DNA of 64,000 nucleotides from Taxillus chinensis (taxonomy: Eukaryota; Streptophyta; Magnoliopsida; Santalales; Loranthaceae). The stretch covers positions 10,515,715 through 10,579,714 of the forward strand of contig CM042087.1 of assembly GCA_023512835.1 (NCBI GenBank), written 5' to 3'. Shown here in pieces: positions 11,115 through 22,763 of this stretch. Position numbers and translations under genes: made by a program. The stretch's first letter is position 1, and each line of letters opens with the position of its first letter. The notes beneath the pieces were generated by a model. It did not search any database. It was not told the DNA's origin and was given only the letters and a program-made list of their open reading frames with translations.

Positions 11115-13629
11115 TCACCTTGTAATAACTTTTTCAACAGGCCATGCAACTGTTGTACCAACAACTTCTCCAATGGTGAGCATCTCCCGGTTAGGGCGAA
11201 ATAAATAAGCAGCTGGTGCTTTTGCCACATCAACCCACACTCGCATGAATTGTGGTCTAAGAGGAATGTTGTGAACCATTACATTGGGATCACTAGAACT
11301 CCAACGACCCTCTGCAACTATTTCTCCAGACCAATCAAGCAAGTAGCAAGCATCTTCACTGGCAGAAAATTTATGGCCTACACTCTACCATAATATCCAA
11401 CAACCAAGTAAGTAATAATTTATAAACACTTAGATATACAATCCAATTAAATAAAACAAAGGAAATTATACTTTGTTTACCTGTGGGGATGGTATAGTGT
11501 GGGATTGCACTTCACTTTGTGGTTTAGAACATTGAGGCAGAAAGTAAATTAGAAAGTTCATTTAGAATATATTCATTTATGGTATGATTATTGATATAAA
11601 AGGATCTTACCATACGACCATTTAACATATCCATTATCTCAGACATTTGGGTCTTGAGGGCATGTTGCTCTTTCTCATATATCTCTATCTTGGATTGACA
11701 AATATCAAGAATTGTCAAGCATGATTTGGTAACCCCTCTTCCTTGGCCTAATATACGACCAGATTTGGGATGACCTAACAAAATGGTTAGTGCATCCTTA
11801 TTTACATTGGTTGTCGTAGACGATTCTGGGTTATTACGTATAATGTCATCCAATTTTTCTTACACAGAAATTTAATTACAAAGTTAGTATAGAAATCACA
11901 CTGAATATAAACAATAGACAAAATTATAACAGGTTTAGTACTTACAAAGAGGGTAGAAGTCTGCTCATTTACAGGTTCACCACTCTTCTTGGTATGGGCC
12001 TTCCGAAAGGCCTATATCCTATGTATACGTTCACCCTTATTCTGTTGACCCTGCAAAAAATATTGGAATATATCAAAAAAAACTACCAAAACAATCAGAC
12101 CCAAGACCCAAGAGGGAAAAAGTCTGAAAACACAAACCCACAATGACAGCAATCAATAGGCAAAGTGAATAAAAAACACAAAATGGCATACCATGTCTGT
12201 AATGGTTCGTGTATAACCTCTGCGCCCTAAGGTTATTGGCAGTTTTTTCATTCTTCTCTCTTGGAATTTAGACCTTATATTCTATTCATGCATGCAGAAT
12301 TTTGACAATTTAAAAACATCAATTAGTTAAGCATTAATAAATTAATATAGTATCTAATACTAATTAAGTGAGAAGCTATTTTACTTACATGATGTTCCTT
12401 GCTAGTTTTAAGTCTCACAAAAGCTTTCCATTCACTAACACTTTTTATGTTATCCGGTTTTAATGCTAGGCGTTCAGTCTCAGTTTTAACGTTCAAAATT
12501 TTTGTGACTACTCTAGACTTTGAGGATCTCCATAAATCATTCATTTGTTTAAAGCACCACTTCTTCTGCTAGTCTGTATTGACATCATATTTTGCCTACA
12601 AAAAGAAATGAATAAGATTATATATACATATTTGCACGTGTATGAAAAGTGAAATACTTTAAAACAACCATAATATGTGTAAGCTTTTTTTTACCTGAAT
12701 TGAGGCCCAAAGAACATCTTTCATAGCCTTTGACATTCTCCTACAGTCACTAAGACTGTATGGGATGATCTCTCTAACTAGCACACCCAAGAATGATGCC
12801 AACCATACTGAATGGGTACTAATTGGTTGTCCATTATTGTTCCATGTAATTTGTATCAACCCTTCATTCTTCTTGGCTGGCGATAATCTAATGTTGCCTC
12901 TTTTCTTCCCACTACCAGAAATCCCAGCTTCATTCATTGAACTGTCATTGTTTATAATGGGTTCTTCCACTTCACCAACATTTTCTAGATCTGCCTATTT
13001 TTTTAGATCTGCTACTGGATCTTCCTGTTTTTCTAGATCTGCCTGAGTTGCCTAATCTGCCTCTAGATCTGCCAAAGCTTTTGGATTGATTTCATCAACC
13101 ACATTTGCTGGATCTCTTTCATCAACTAATTTTTTTGGTTCTGTCATAGTATTTGTTGGTTCTTCCTTAACCAATTCGTCAAGTTGATCAGCAAGGGATC
13201 TTCTCCTCTTTCTTGAAGTCTCTGGAGGTAATTCCCCTTCATTTACTGGAACTAATGGAACTGGTGGTGAGTCCAACACAACTCTGGTAGGGGCTACCTT
13301 CCTTTGTTGGTGCTCTGTGCTTTTACTCTTACTAACTTAACTTTATACCTTCTGGTTATCCTTTCTTCTAGAATTTTGTGCAGTGTACCTATTTGCAGGT
13401 ATTGTTTCTTCTGCACTGGTTTTAGCTCCCCTTCATTTGATTGCTGACCAACAACTTTACCCTTTCGTAGCAATGTCATCTTTCTACCTACTTCAGACCC
13501 CTGCACCATCAAATAAATTATAAGTGTTATGCCATTTTTGTATGAAAAAAATAGCAAATAATAATCATATTTATTTGCACGTGTCAGAAAAGTGAGAAGC
13601 AAGTAGTTTAGTGATTCACACCATAACAC
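11115..13629 (-). CDS. CACTA second gene: Transposase_24 (plant Ptta/En-Spm, TNP1-like) protein, multi-exon
   Basis: Exon-like blocks on the minus strand follow the order expected for this family. They are a charged N-terminal region with KRRRSLADQLDELVKEE (13279-13052), a block with SHSVWLASFLGVLVREIIP (12970-12670), and WRSSKSRVVTKI...EWKAFVRL (12544-12390). Next come KLPITLGRRGYTRTITDM (about 12250-12195), KAHTKKSGEPVNEQTST (about 11995-11950) and DALTILLGHPKSGRILGQG followed by GVTKS (about 11800-11730). The last part (11342-11115) resembles the C-terminal DUF8039-like region (GRWSSSDPNV...PLRPQFMRVWVD...VAWP). I infer introns between blocks. The frame changes near 13300. In En/Spm-like elements the companion protein binds subterminal motifs and helps the transposase. 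Exact splice sites and start are uncertain, and it may be damaged. Confidence 0.6.
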
Positions 13630-13635
13630 AGTTCA

Positions 13636-13790
13636 ATGTTTACAATACATTGAAGAAACACAAAAGGCTGTATAAGCCCCAATTAAATCTGATGAAATTC
13701 AATGTTTACAATACACTGAAGAAACAAAAGAGGCTATAAAAGCCCTGATTAAATCTGACAAAATTAAATGTTTACAATACATTGCAATAA
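13636..13790. repeat. Tandem repeat, about 66-bp unit, 2.3 copies
   Basis: The block CAATGTTTACAATACATTGA, continuing through AAACACAAAAGGCT to CTGATGAAATT, is repeated directly with some changes. A third partial copy starts at about 13767. It lies between the two CACTA genes. Confidence 0.75.
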
Positions 13791-13925
13791 AGAAAAATGT
13801 TTGACTAAGCTCCACGACATTGAAGAAACACAAAAGGAATTTCACTATTTTTCACTATTTTCCAGCCCAAAAGAACACTGTAGTGCATTAAATTGATGAA
13901 AAAGGCCAAAAGAACACAATAAAAT

Positions 13926-16900
13926 TCATTGTTCGTCAATGTCATCCAGCCCAAAACACCCTCTTAACGAAGCCTTTAAAGCTATATACCAATTTGATGT
14001 GTCATTCTCTCTTACATAGAATGCCTGTTTAGCTTGCGATGAAAGTATAAATGGATCCCTAATTGACTGAGCTTGGCTTACATTAAAGTTTATAAGAGTA
14101 TAAAAGTCAAGCTTCTTAACACCAGTTTTAATGTTTGCCTAATCACACCAAAACAGAGGCACCTTAAAGGTGCGATAGTCAAGCAAAATGATGTCCTTAA
14201 TAATCCCAAAATACTCCTCTATCTCATTCAACTGTCCGTTGCTTCGTGATTCCAAATAAACACCACTATTTTGAGTAGTTTTCTCGACATTTTTTTTGTG
14301 GAACTGCATCCCATTAATCATATAGCCTTTGTAAGATATGACATTGGGGCTTGGACCTTGTGCTAATTGATGTAACGTGTCATCTGCTGTAGTATATTTC
14401 AAAAGCTGTAAAAAAATGTTTTTTGTCAATAAGTTATTATATATGAATTTAGTGAAAAAGAATAACACATTTGGTTTCTAGTTATAACCTTGTTGTAATA
14501 CCACAAGGGTTCCCCTTCTGAATGTTGATTCCATAATAAGTATGGATTTTCTTCCAAATTTGGATGCAACTCCTTCAATTCAGCAATATGTATTCTATAG
14601 CAATTGTGCAAATTAGTAGATATTGAGAAAAATACTTCTCAATATAGTAATATATACGTAGTTAAAAAAGAGTGCTCACTTAACGAATGATTCTGTAACG
14701 GCCAAGTTAAATAGCACATAGCGGTGTGCTATAGCTATATGTTTCCCATCAAGTGGCATACTTATTCCGATTGAAAGTGGACGCTCTTCAAGTCGTGTAG
14801 TAGACAAAATATCACCATAGCTTGGATTTTTCTTCAAAAAAGTCTCACAAAAATGTACACATTCAAGAGAAAGATACCGATTTGCAATAGATCCTTCTGG
14901 GTGTGCGTAGTTTGATACAAACCCTTTGAGAACCTTCATATATCTAATAATGTTGTGGGGGAAGTTGTTAGGCTTAGTAAGAATTAATTGTATGAGAGAA
15001 AAAATATGAATTAATTGTATGAGAGAAAAAGTCGTTCCATAATACTAAGTAAAATCACCTCTCAAAATGGTACATCCATCGGAATTGTACTGGCCCACAT
15101 TGTCTCACTTCTCGTGGAAGATGTACCACCAAATGAATCATTATATCAAAGAATGAAGGTGGAAAATAATCTTCCAATTTGAAAAGAATTTCTGCTGCCT
15201 CTGAGTCTAATTGTACAATTTCCTCCTTGTCAATAACATGTTGACACATTCCATGGAAAAGCTTGCAAAGTCGAAGAATCTCCACTCTAGAACCTTCTTC
15301 CATTAGACCCCTAATTGCAACAGCCAACAATTGTTGCATAAGAACATGACAATCATGGGATTTAAGTCCTGTCAGTTTATGTTTCTCCACATCAACACAA
15401 TTGCTAATTTTAGAACTATAGCCATAAGGCAGTTTTAGGTCAAATAGTCTCTTACAAAACAACTTCTTATCAGATTTTGATAGTGTATATGCTGTAGGAG
15501 GAAGGCGAGTGATATTGTTTTCTTCATATGGATGGAGCTGCGGCATAATGCCCATCAATTCTAAATCTAATCTTGATTGGTAGTGATCTTTTGATTTCCC
15601 CTTGCAATCAAATAGTGTATTGATTATACTTTCACAAACATTCTTCTCAACATGCATGACATCCAAATTGTGACGCACAAGCAAGACCTCCCAATAACGT
15701 AGAGTAAAGAAAATTGATTTCTTCTTCCACATTGTAACTTCTTCATCATGGCTCCTCTTCTTCGCACCTTTTCCAAAATTATTAACCACAGAGTAATTGC
15801 TCTGCCACTTCAGTACACTTTGCTATGGTAGGATATGGTGCTGCTTTATTCATTAACTTAGTAGAAGTAAGTTTCTTCTTTCTATAAGGTTGATTTGCAG
15901 GTAAAAATCTGATATGATTACAAAAGCACATCTTCCTACTATGCTTCAACCATTGAGCGTGTGTATTCGGGCCACATAAAGGACACGCATATCTCCCTTT
16001 AGTTGCACAACCAGCAAGATTTACGTATGCTGGAAAATCATTTATTGTCCATAACAACATAGCACTCTTATTGAAAAATTTCTTTTTAGAAGCATCATAT
16101 GTATACACTCCTCTCCATAAATCTTGTAACTCATCTATCAAAGGTTGCAAGTAAATGTCTATGTCATTTCCAGGTTGTTTAGGTCCTGGAATCAATGTAG
16201 ATTTTAAAGTGAACTCATCCTTCATGCACAAAGAAAGTGGTAGGTTATATACAACGAGCATTACTGGCCAATAACTATATGTGGAACTCATATTTTTGTA
16301 TGGGTTGATCCCATCAGCAGCAAGTCCAAGCCTAAGATTTTTAGGCTCAAGTGAAAATTCTGGCCACCTTTCATCAATAGCATTCCAAGCCTCCGAATCT
16401 ACAAGGTGTCGTATCTTCCCATCAGTGCTTTTATTATAAAAATGCCATCTTAGATTTAAAGCTGTCTCCTCAAATCTGAACAACCTCTGCAGCCTAGGTA
16501 TAATGGGGAAATACCTTACAACTTTTGCGGCCTGGCCTATCATAATTTCTTTAGTGTGCTCATTTTCCTTCCATCTTGAGGTTTCACACTTGGGACATAG
16601 TTGGGCATCAGCATTTTCTTTTGTGAATAAGCAACAATCATTGATATAAGCATGAATTTGGTTGCAGTTTAGATTAAACTTGTTCATGAACTTTTTCACC
16701 ACATAGATAGATGTTAAAAGAAGAATATTTTCTGTTAACATATCTGTCATTAGCTCTAAAAGGTCATTGAAACTTGCATCTGACCATCCATGCTTTGTTT
16801 TCAAATTGTACAGTTCAACGATCGAGGGAAGTTTGTTGTATTTTGAACAACCATCATATAGTGGACTTTTTGCATCTTCCAAAGCAGATCTGAATTTTTC

Positions 16901-17367
16901 GTCACTATTGTTAACCCCCAAATCATTGGTATTTTTGGTGTTAATTTCATAAACCATAAAGAACTCATGAAATGTAGCTCCAACATCTCTGTCATCATCA
17001 TGATTTTGAATCGGATCCTCTCCATGATGAAACCACGTTTTGTAATTCTTATCCATGCCATATAGTACCAAGTGAACATGAACCTCATCTACGAGTTGAT
17101 GACATAGATTTTGACATTGGTTACAAGGGCAAAGGATCTTATTTGGAAAACCAGCATTTCTTTCTATAGTGTTGATAAAATCTCTCGCTCCCTTATCGTA
17201 CTCCTCTGTGTATCTATATTAAAAAGTAGTGACATGAAATACTCACTTACTAATCATATGCTTAATTAGTGGCTAAAAGTAGCAAAAAAAACTTATGTAG
17301 TTACTAACCTATTAAGATGGACCCATGTCTTGTCCGTAGAAATCAGATCTACCCAACACCTTTTCAT
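13926..17367 (-). pseudogene. CACTA transposase (TNP2-like, Transposase_21), five exons, damaged
   Basis: This is a DDE-type transposase that would cut at the CACTA ends. GT-AG splicing consistent with the reading frame gives exons 17367-17309, 17213-15059, 14943-14680, 14594-14489 and 14405-13926. Domains in order: a transposase-associated domain with CPCNQC (about 17210-17060); the Transposase_21 core with LGLAADGINPY, IPGPKQPGNDIDIYLQP and LWTINDFPAY; a DUF4218 region with HDCHVLMQQLL, FPPSFFDIM and WMYHFER; and a DUF4216 region with TQNSGV and FKVPLFWCD. Two lesions are visible: a frameshift near 15785 and an in-frame TAG at 14139-14141, after which homologous-looking sequence continues to FGLDDIDEQ and a stop at 13926. 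The domain names come from memory of the families. Confidence 0.82.
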
Positions 17368-18783
17368 ATCATCAAAAAATCAGAAATCATTCAATGCTTG
17401 CAAACACTAGCTATCAATAAAATGGACAAGTGTAGTACATATATGAAACTGAAGAACACAATAAAATAATATTCAATGCAGTCCAGTGTCTTCATTTTAC
17501 ACTGCAGAAATGTTCAGTGCAGTCCAGAATATATAAAAATGTACAATTTTACCCTGCAGTCCAATGTTCTTCACTATCTTAGTTTATAGTCAATGTTCTA
17601 TGTTCAATGCAGTCCAGTGTTCTTCACTGTTTTTCAGTCCAGTGTTCACCACACTTTTACATTACAGACCAAAGAATGGCAGTAACCTAATCCCACATTC
17701 AGTGAACTAGAAGAACATATAGATTGGCTATTCAAATAGCTTACATATTATTCAACCAAACGAAAGATTATGCAGACAGATAAATTCAACCAGGGAGCCC
17801 ACATGAACACTTCAAAACATTGGATCAATGGCCATTAAGAAAAACATATAATTTGGTCTAATGTACATCAGGGAGAAGGGAGACAGAGACGGTTCATTAT
17901 ACTGTTAAATCAACTTTAAACCAACAATCATTATATCATAATGAAATGAACACAAACAGGACCACAACCAAAACGATAAATAGGTCAATCCACAGTTTCT
18001 TTAATTCTTCAATCAGAGAGGACGGTTCAGATAGAGAGGGGGGGGGGGGGGGGGGGCTAAATCAACAGATGAGTATTAGAGAAATAATCCAAAATAGAGC
18101 TAAAAAGAATATCAAAACAGATGAAAGGTCTGTTTAGTTAAACATTATAAAACAATGTTTTAACAGTAAGTAGATCTAGAGACGCAACACAGCAAAACAT
18201 TCCAATCACAACAATCCTAGAATGCTTACGGGTAAAGCCAAGCACAGACAAACATGCAGTAAATATATCAACTTTCAAATTGCAAAAAAATGCATTCCCA
18301 GATGGAGAGAGACGAGGAATACCCAAAGACGCAAACATAACAACGAAAAACAACAAACAACATACCCAGCAATGGGAAAATTCAGTGAAAACAAAACACC
18401 CACCAAATCGAAACATCAAACAACAAAAACTAAATGCAATTTCTTTAGAAATTTCTACCAACATTTCTATCGACTGGTCATCAGCCGGAAGGGCTCCTGT
18501 TGCTCGCCTAGGGTAACGTATTACCTATTTGTGTTGGGTTGGGTTGGTGCAATTGAGAGATTCCCCCTTCCTAGGGTACGTCAATGTTTCTTTTTTGTTT
18601 TTAGGTACGCGAGATAAATTTTAGTTTGCGGCATGCCGGCAACACTTATTTGATGAAAAATATCCCCTGCTTACCCAAATTAGTCCCCGCGCAACCCAAA
18701 ACCATTAGATGCCGACCCGTGTTTTTTTTAATACCTATATATTGTAATACTTTTTCAATAATGTTACCCTTTGATGTTACGGT
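17368..18783. other. CACTA 5' noncoding region
   Basis: No convincing gene lies here. It holds direct repeats of CAATGCAGTCCAGTGTTCTTCAC type (17470-17650) and a 19-base G run (18038-18056). GTTACGGTA-type subterminal motifs lie near the right end. It should include the promoter of the transposase on the minus strand. Confidence 0.5.
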
Positions 18784-18803
18784 AGGCCTGATTTCTTGTA
18801 GTG
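18784..18803 (-). repeat. CACTA right terminal inverted repeat
   Basis: The minus strand reads CACTACAAGAAATCAGGCCT. It is followed outside by AAA (18804-18806), the second copy of the target duplication. Confidence 0.93.
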
Positions 18804-19503
18804 AAATATATATATATATATATATATATAAGTCAACTCACCCATAGATTTTTATAAATATTTAATCTAACATAGGGAAAATAGCAAGGATAAGATACCA
18901 CGACCACCCCTAAAAATTGTTGCCTAGATTTTATGTTTTTCTCATAATAAAGGGTTATTATAAGAGAATTAGGATAGAAGAGATGAAAGCATCCCTACCT
19001 CAGAAAATGTGCAGAAGAGAGTCATGATTGATTCGAGTCTATAATCCCCTCTTCTAATATCTCAATGACGGCGCCCTCATCTTGCCAGAAACAACCTTCT
19101 CACTGCAGCATCACGTCCCTATCCCTCTCTCTCTCTGTCACTCTGTCCCTTTCTCATGGTTTCCCCTTGCAGGAACGTCTCCCTCTCTCTCTCTTTTTCT
19201 CTCTCTCTCTCTGATCGCTGCCCTAGAAAGGCTAGGATTTAGGTTTCTTTTATACCTTTTTTTATAATTTAAATCCAAAATAAACCTGAATGAATTTCCT
19301 AAAATACCCCCAGAGCTTTAATTTGTTATTTAATTAAAATTCTAAATAAACCATAATAAATTTCCTAAAATTCGAAATTAAGTTCAAATACAATCAAAAT
19401 TCTCCATTCGACATGCACACTACTGTGTCAATACTCATTTTTTTTAAAGTAGAACCCCTAACACAAGATTAACTCCTAGAACCCCCAAACACGGGTCCTT
19501 ACA
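18804..19503 (-). repeat. E1 3' LTR, proximal segment
   Basis: The LTR starts on the minus strand with TGTAAGGACCCGTGTTTGG at 19503, directly after the purine run 19514-19504. The segment ends at the CACTA right border and includes a TA microsatellite (18806-18830) and CT-rich stretches (about 19110-19212). It has no coding content. Confidence 0.78.
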
Positions 19504-19514
19504 TCCTTCCCTCC
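19504..19514 (-). other. Polypurine tract of E1
   Basis: The minus strand reads GGAGGGAAGGA directly before the LTR start TGTAAGGACCC. The upstream context GACGAAAAGTCTTTA parallels that of E0. Confidence 0.75.
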
Positions 19515-19624
19515 TTAAAGACTTTTCGTCTTCAAAAGGACAACTTGGAATGAAAACAAGAATCACAACCAATGAACAGACTTCTACTAGTAACTAATGC
19601 ACTCCACCAGTTTACGTAAGTATA

Positions 19625-22063
19625 TTAAAATAACTCAAAAGGGTATTCACGTAACCAGTTTAATGCATGTACTTTATTATGTTGGTTGTCTTCCTCCCCT
19701 CCTTCAGGGTTATTCACCTCAAGGAAATCAGGATAATGGGCATGCATCTCGGCTTCACGTTCCCAAGTTTTTTCTTCCATGCCATGGTGTTTCCGCAACA
19801 CCCGAATGAATGGAATAACTCTACTCCATAGCTGCTTCTCGCACTTATCCAAAATACGTACAGGTGAGAGGCCCATGATCACCCAAAATCAAGCACATAA
19901 GCTCTCAACAAGTCCTCTAGCGTTTGAATAGTCCTCTCTGACTGACCATCGGTATCAGGGTGAAAAGCAGTACTCAAATTTATTCGTGTCCCAAATGCTT
20001 CTTGCAAACCACCCCAAAATCGTGAAGTAAACCATACATCTCTATTTGAAACAATGAACAAAGGTACCCCATGTAATCAAACAATTTCATCAACATAGAA
20101 CTGGCTTAACGTCTCAATGGAGTCTCGTTCCCGAACAGCTAAGAAATGGGCTGATTTAGTCAATCGATCCACAATTACCCAAATCATATCCTTCCTCCCT
20201 AAAGTAGCAGGAAGTCCCGTCACAAAGTCTATGGTAATATGTTCCCACTTCCACTTAGCCATAGGCAAAGGATGCAATGGGCCAGCAGGTCGTTGGTGTT
20301 CCGCCTTCACTTTTTGATAAATAAGGCACCTAGAAACAAACTCCGCCATGCTTATCTTCAGTCCCGGCTACAAGAACTGCGCTCGTAAGGCGTTGTACAT
20401 CTTTGTTCCCCCTGGATGCACACCTAAATGAGATTGATGAAACTCCCTTATTACATCCTCTCAGAGGGAGGAAGATATTATAAGATGCCCCTAGAATCTC
20501 AACTTATACTCAACTCCTTTTGTCAAATCCTCTGATAGCTCACCGACCTCTATCTGGGCTTGAATCACTTCACAGTCCACGTCCCCCAATTGCCCATCAC
20601 GGACGTGCTGATATAAATCTGGCATCACGATGATGGCGCAAAGAACTGCCTCCCCACTATTGACATTAGGCTACAGTTGAAGTATTGCTAATTTCTCCAT
20701 CATTTTCCATTCTCTAATGGAAACCTCAACTTTCCCTTTCCTACTCAAGGCATCTGCAACTACATTCCTTTTTCTTGGCGTGTAGGAGAGTGTAAAATCA
20801 AACATCTGCAAGTACTCCACCCACCTCCTATGCCTTAAATTTCGGTCCTTCTAGGTGAAGATATACTATAGGCTTTTGTGGTTGGTGTATACCACAAATT
20901 TCTCCCCCCAAAAGGTAATGTTGCCAAGATTTCGAGGCAAAGATAAGTGCTGCTAACTCTAGGTCATGCATTGGATAATTCTGTTCATGGGACTTAAGCT
21001 GTCGTGAGCCATACGCTATTACTTTGTGTTCCTGCATTAGAACACACCCTAGTCCAACTCGAGACGCATCACAATACACCTCAAATGACACTCCCTTCTA
21101 TGGTAGACTCAATAATGGTGCAATAGTCAAACGAGTTTTCAATTCTTCAAAGGCTTGTTGACACTTGTCTGTCCACTGAAATTTGACTTTCTTCCATGTC
21201 AGACCTATCATCGGCGCAGCCAATTGAGAAAACCCTTCCACAAAACATCAGTAGTACCCTGCTTGACCCAAGAAACTACAAATCTGAAATACATTTGTGG
21301 GCCTCTTCCAAGATGATACAACTTCAATCTTAGTTGGATCCACTCTGACTCCTTTGGAGGATACCACGTGGCCAAGAAAATGCACCTCTTGTATCCAGAA
21401 ATCACACTTACTAAATTTAGCATACAACTGGTGGTTTGGTAGCGTTTGTAACACCATGACCAAGTGCTCCTCATACTCAGCTCGGGTCTTGGAATACACT
21501 AGGATGTCGTCAATAAACACCACCCCAAAAGAATTTAGGTATGGGGCAAAAACCTAATTCATCATATGCATGAACACCGCCGGTTCATTCGTGAGTCCAA
21601 AAGGCATCACTAGCCACTCATAGTGTCCATATCTGCACCTGAATGTAGTCTTTGGGATATCCACTTTTTTGAGCCTCAACTGGTGATATCTTGAACGTAG
21701 ATCAATCTTCGAGAACCACTGTGCTCCACTCAGTTGGTCAAACAGACCATCAATCCGTGGCAAAGGGTATTTGTTCTTTATTGTCACTTAATTTAACTTT
21801 CTATAATCAATACAAAGTCATAACAAACCGTCATCCTTCTTAGTAAACAGAACTAGTGCACCCCATGGTTATGTACTAGGACGAATAAAACCTTTATCTC
21901 CCAACTCTTTTATTTGCTTTTAGAGCTCCTACAACTCGGCATGTCCAATCCAGTACGCTACTTGCGAAATAGGCCCCACCCCAGGCAAAATCTCAATCGT
22001 GAACTCTACATTTCTATTGGGAGGTAATTCCAATAATTCCACGGGGAAAATGTCCTGGAAATG
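19625..22063 (-). pseudogene. E1 pol remnant: reverse transcriptase, RNase H, integrase, chromodomain-like tail
   Basis: The minus-strand order is as follows. A pre-RT linker (FPVELLELPPNRNVEF, about 22050-21990) leads to RT with [39 protein letters not shown] and the active-site variant FIDDILVYS (21515). RNase H follows with [15 protein letters not shown] (21085) and [12 protein letters not shown], then integrase with TIDFVTGLP (about 20235), IVSNRDVWF and [20 protein letters not shown] (about 19950). The tail is LSPVRILDKCEKQLWSRVIP...KTWEREAEMHAHYPDF. Several in-frame stops and shifts are present. Between DFG (19881) and LSPVRI roughly 200 codons of the usual integrase C-terminus are missing. 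The first half of the polyprotein is beyond the window. Confidence 0.85.
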
Positions 22064-22763
22064 TGTAGGTCCCAAAGTGAGTCTGGGGGGGTGAATAGAC
22101 TTTCTTCATGCACGGAAGCTAGACTGTTGGCTGGTATGTGGTACTTCTAAGGATGACTATGCTAGAAGTATTTATGGAGAAGATGACAGTAGTAATTTGA
22201 GTGATAATATGAGTTATGAACTATCAGACAAATCTAAGATGTAGTAAATGCTCCTTATTAAACAGATCTTAGATGTCATAAGAATGCACTATGATAGTTT
22301 GGATTATGGGAAACAACATAGAGAGTAGACTAGACAATCGTGCTGAATCGTGGGTGAGCAAGAGAATATGATGGATTGTAAAGGTTGATCTTGATCTTGG
22401 CTCAATGAGGCGCACAGCACTTGGAAGTTCTTGTTCTCTCTCTTTTCGAATTCTTGCTGAAGATTAATCTTTTTCTATGTTTTTAATCCCTTTTTCTTGT
22501 ATACTATGTGTTCCACTCTTTGTCATTTTGTGTGAGAGTGATATATATTTTAAGCTTAGATTGTTGTGCGCCTAGTTGTCCATTTGACAAACTGACTTCC
22601 CGCCACTGGATATGCGGGATGTTAGGGGATGGGTTGATCTGCTCTAATTTGCAGATCTGTTGCCCATGCTGCGCAGTTGCATGCCCATAGTTACGTAATC
22701 GATCTTGGCTGTTCATCTATGGAAAGTGGTCAATCGCAATTAATGCGGCATTAATTGCACTCC
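22064..22763 (-). repeat. Copia B 3' LTR, distal segment
   Basis: The outer end reads on the plus strand TGTAGGTCCC...GGGGGGGTGAATAG. This parallels the copia C LTR end (TGATGGTCCC...GGGGTGAATAG at 58251). It breaks off at 22763, where the G1 LTR begins, shortly after an AATGCGGCATTAATTGCA block similar to one in the copia C LTR. The remaining part resumes at 49647. There is no gene here. Confidence 0.7.

Larger units (their letters stand above)
9928..18803. mobile_element. CACTA (CMC/En-Spm) DNA transposon, 8.9 kb
   Basis: The left end reads CACTACAAGAAATTAGGCCT and the right end, reverse complemented, reads CACTACAAGAAATCAGGCCT. This is a 20-bp terminal inverted repeat with one mismatch. 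The 3-bp flanks are both AAA (9925-9927 and 18804-18806), a target duplication of the length expected for CACTA elements. Inside are two minus-strand genes: a TNP2/Transposase_21-type transposase and a Transposase_24 (TNP1-like) gene. Subterminal GTGTTACGGTA-like motifs cluster within 300 bp of the left end and near the right end. The element interrupts the E1 LTR. Confidence 0.93.
8138..22063 (-). mobile_element. E1: chromovirus-like Ty3/gypsy retrotransposon, 3' half, carrying a CACTA insertion
   Basis: On the minus strand pol runs from 22063 to about 19625, followed by a PPT (19514-19504) and the 3' LTR (19503 to 8138). The LTR is interrupted by the CACTA transposon at 9928-18803. The outer LTR end (8138) joins copia A RNase H. 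At 22063 the coding sequence, just ahead of the RT domain, is cut by the LTR end of copia B. The gag, protease and 5' LTR must therefore lie beyond the nested block, outside the window. Confidence 0.8.

Noticed and set aside
17946..18617. Overlapping short frames on both strands near the CACTA right end
   Set aside because: No family motifs, frames overlap antisense, and the region is noncoding terminal DNA of the transposon.
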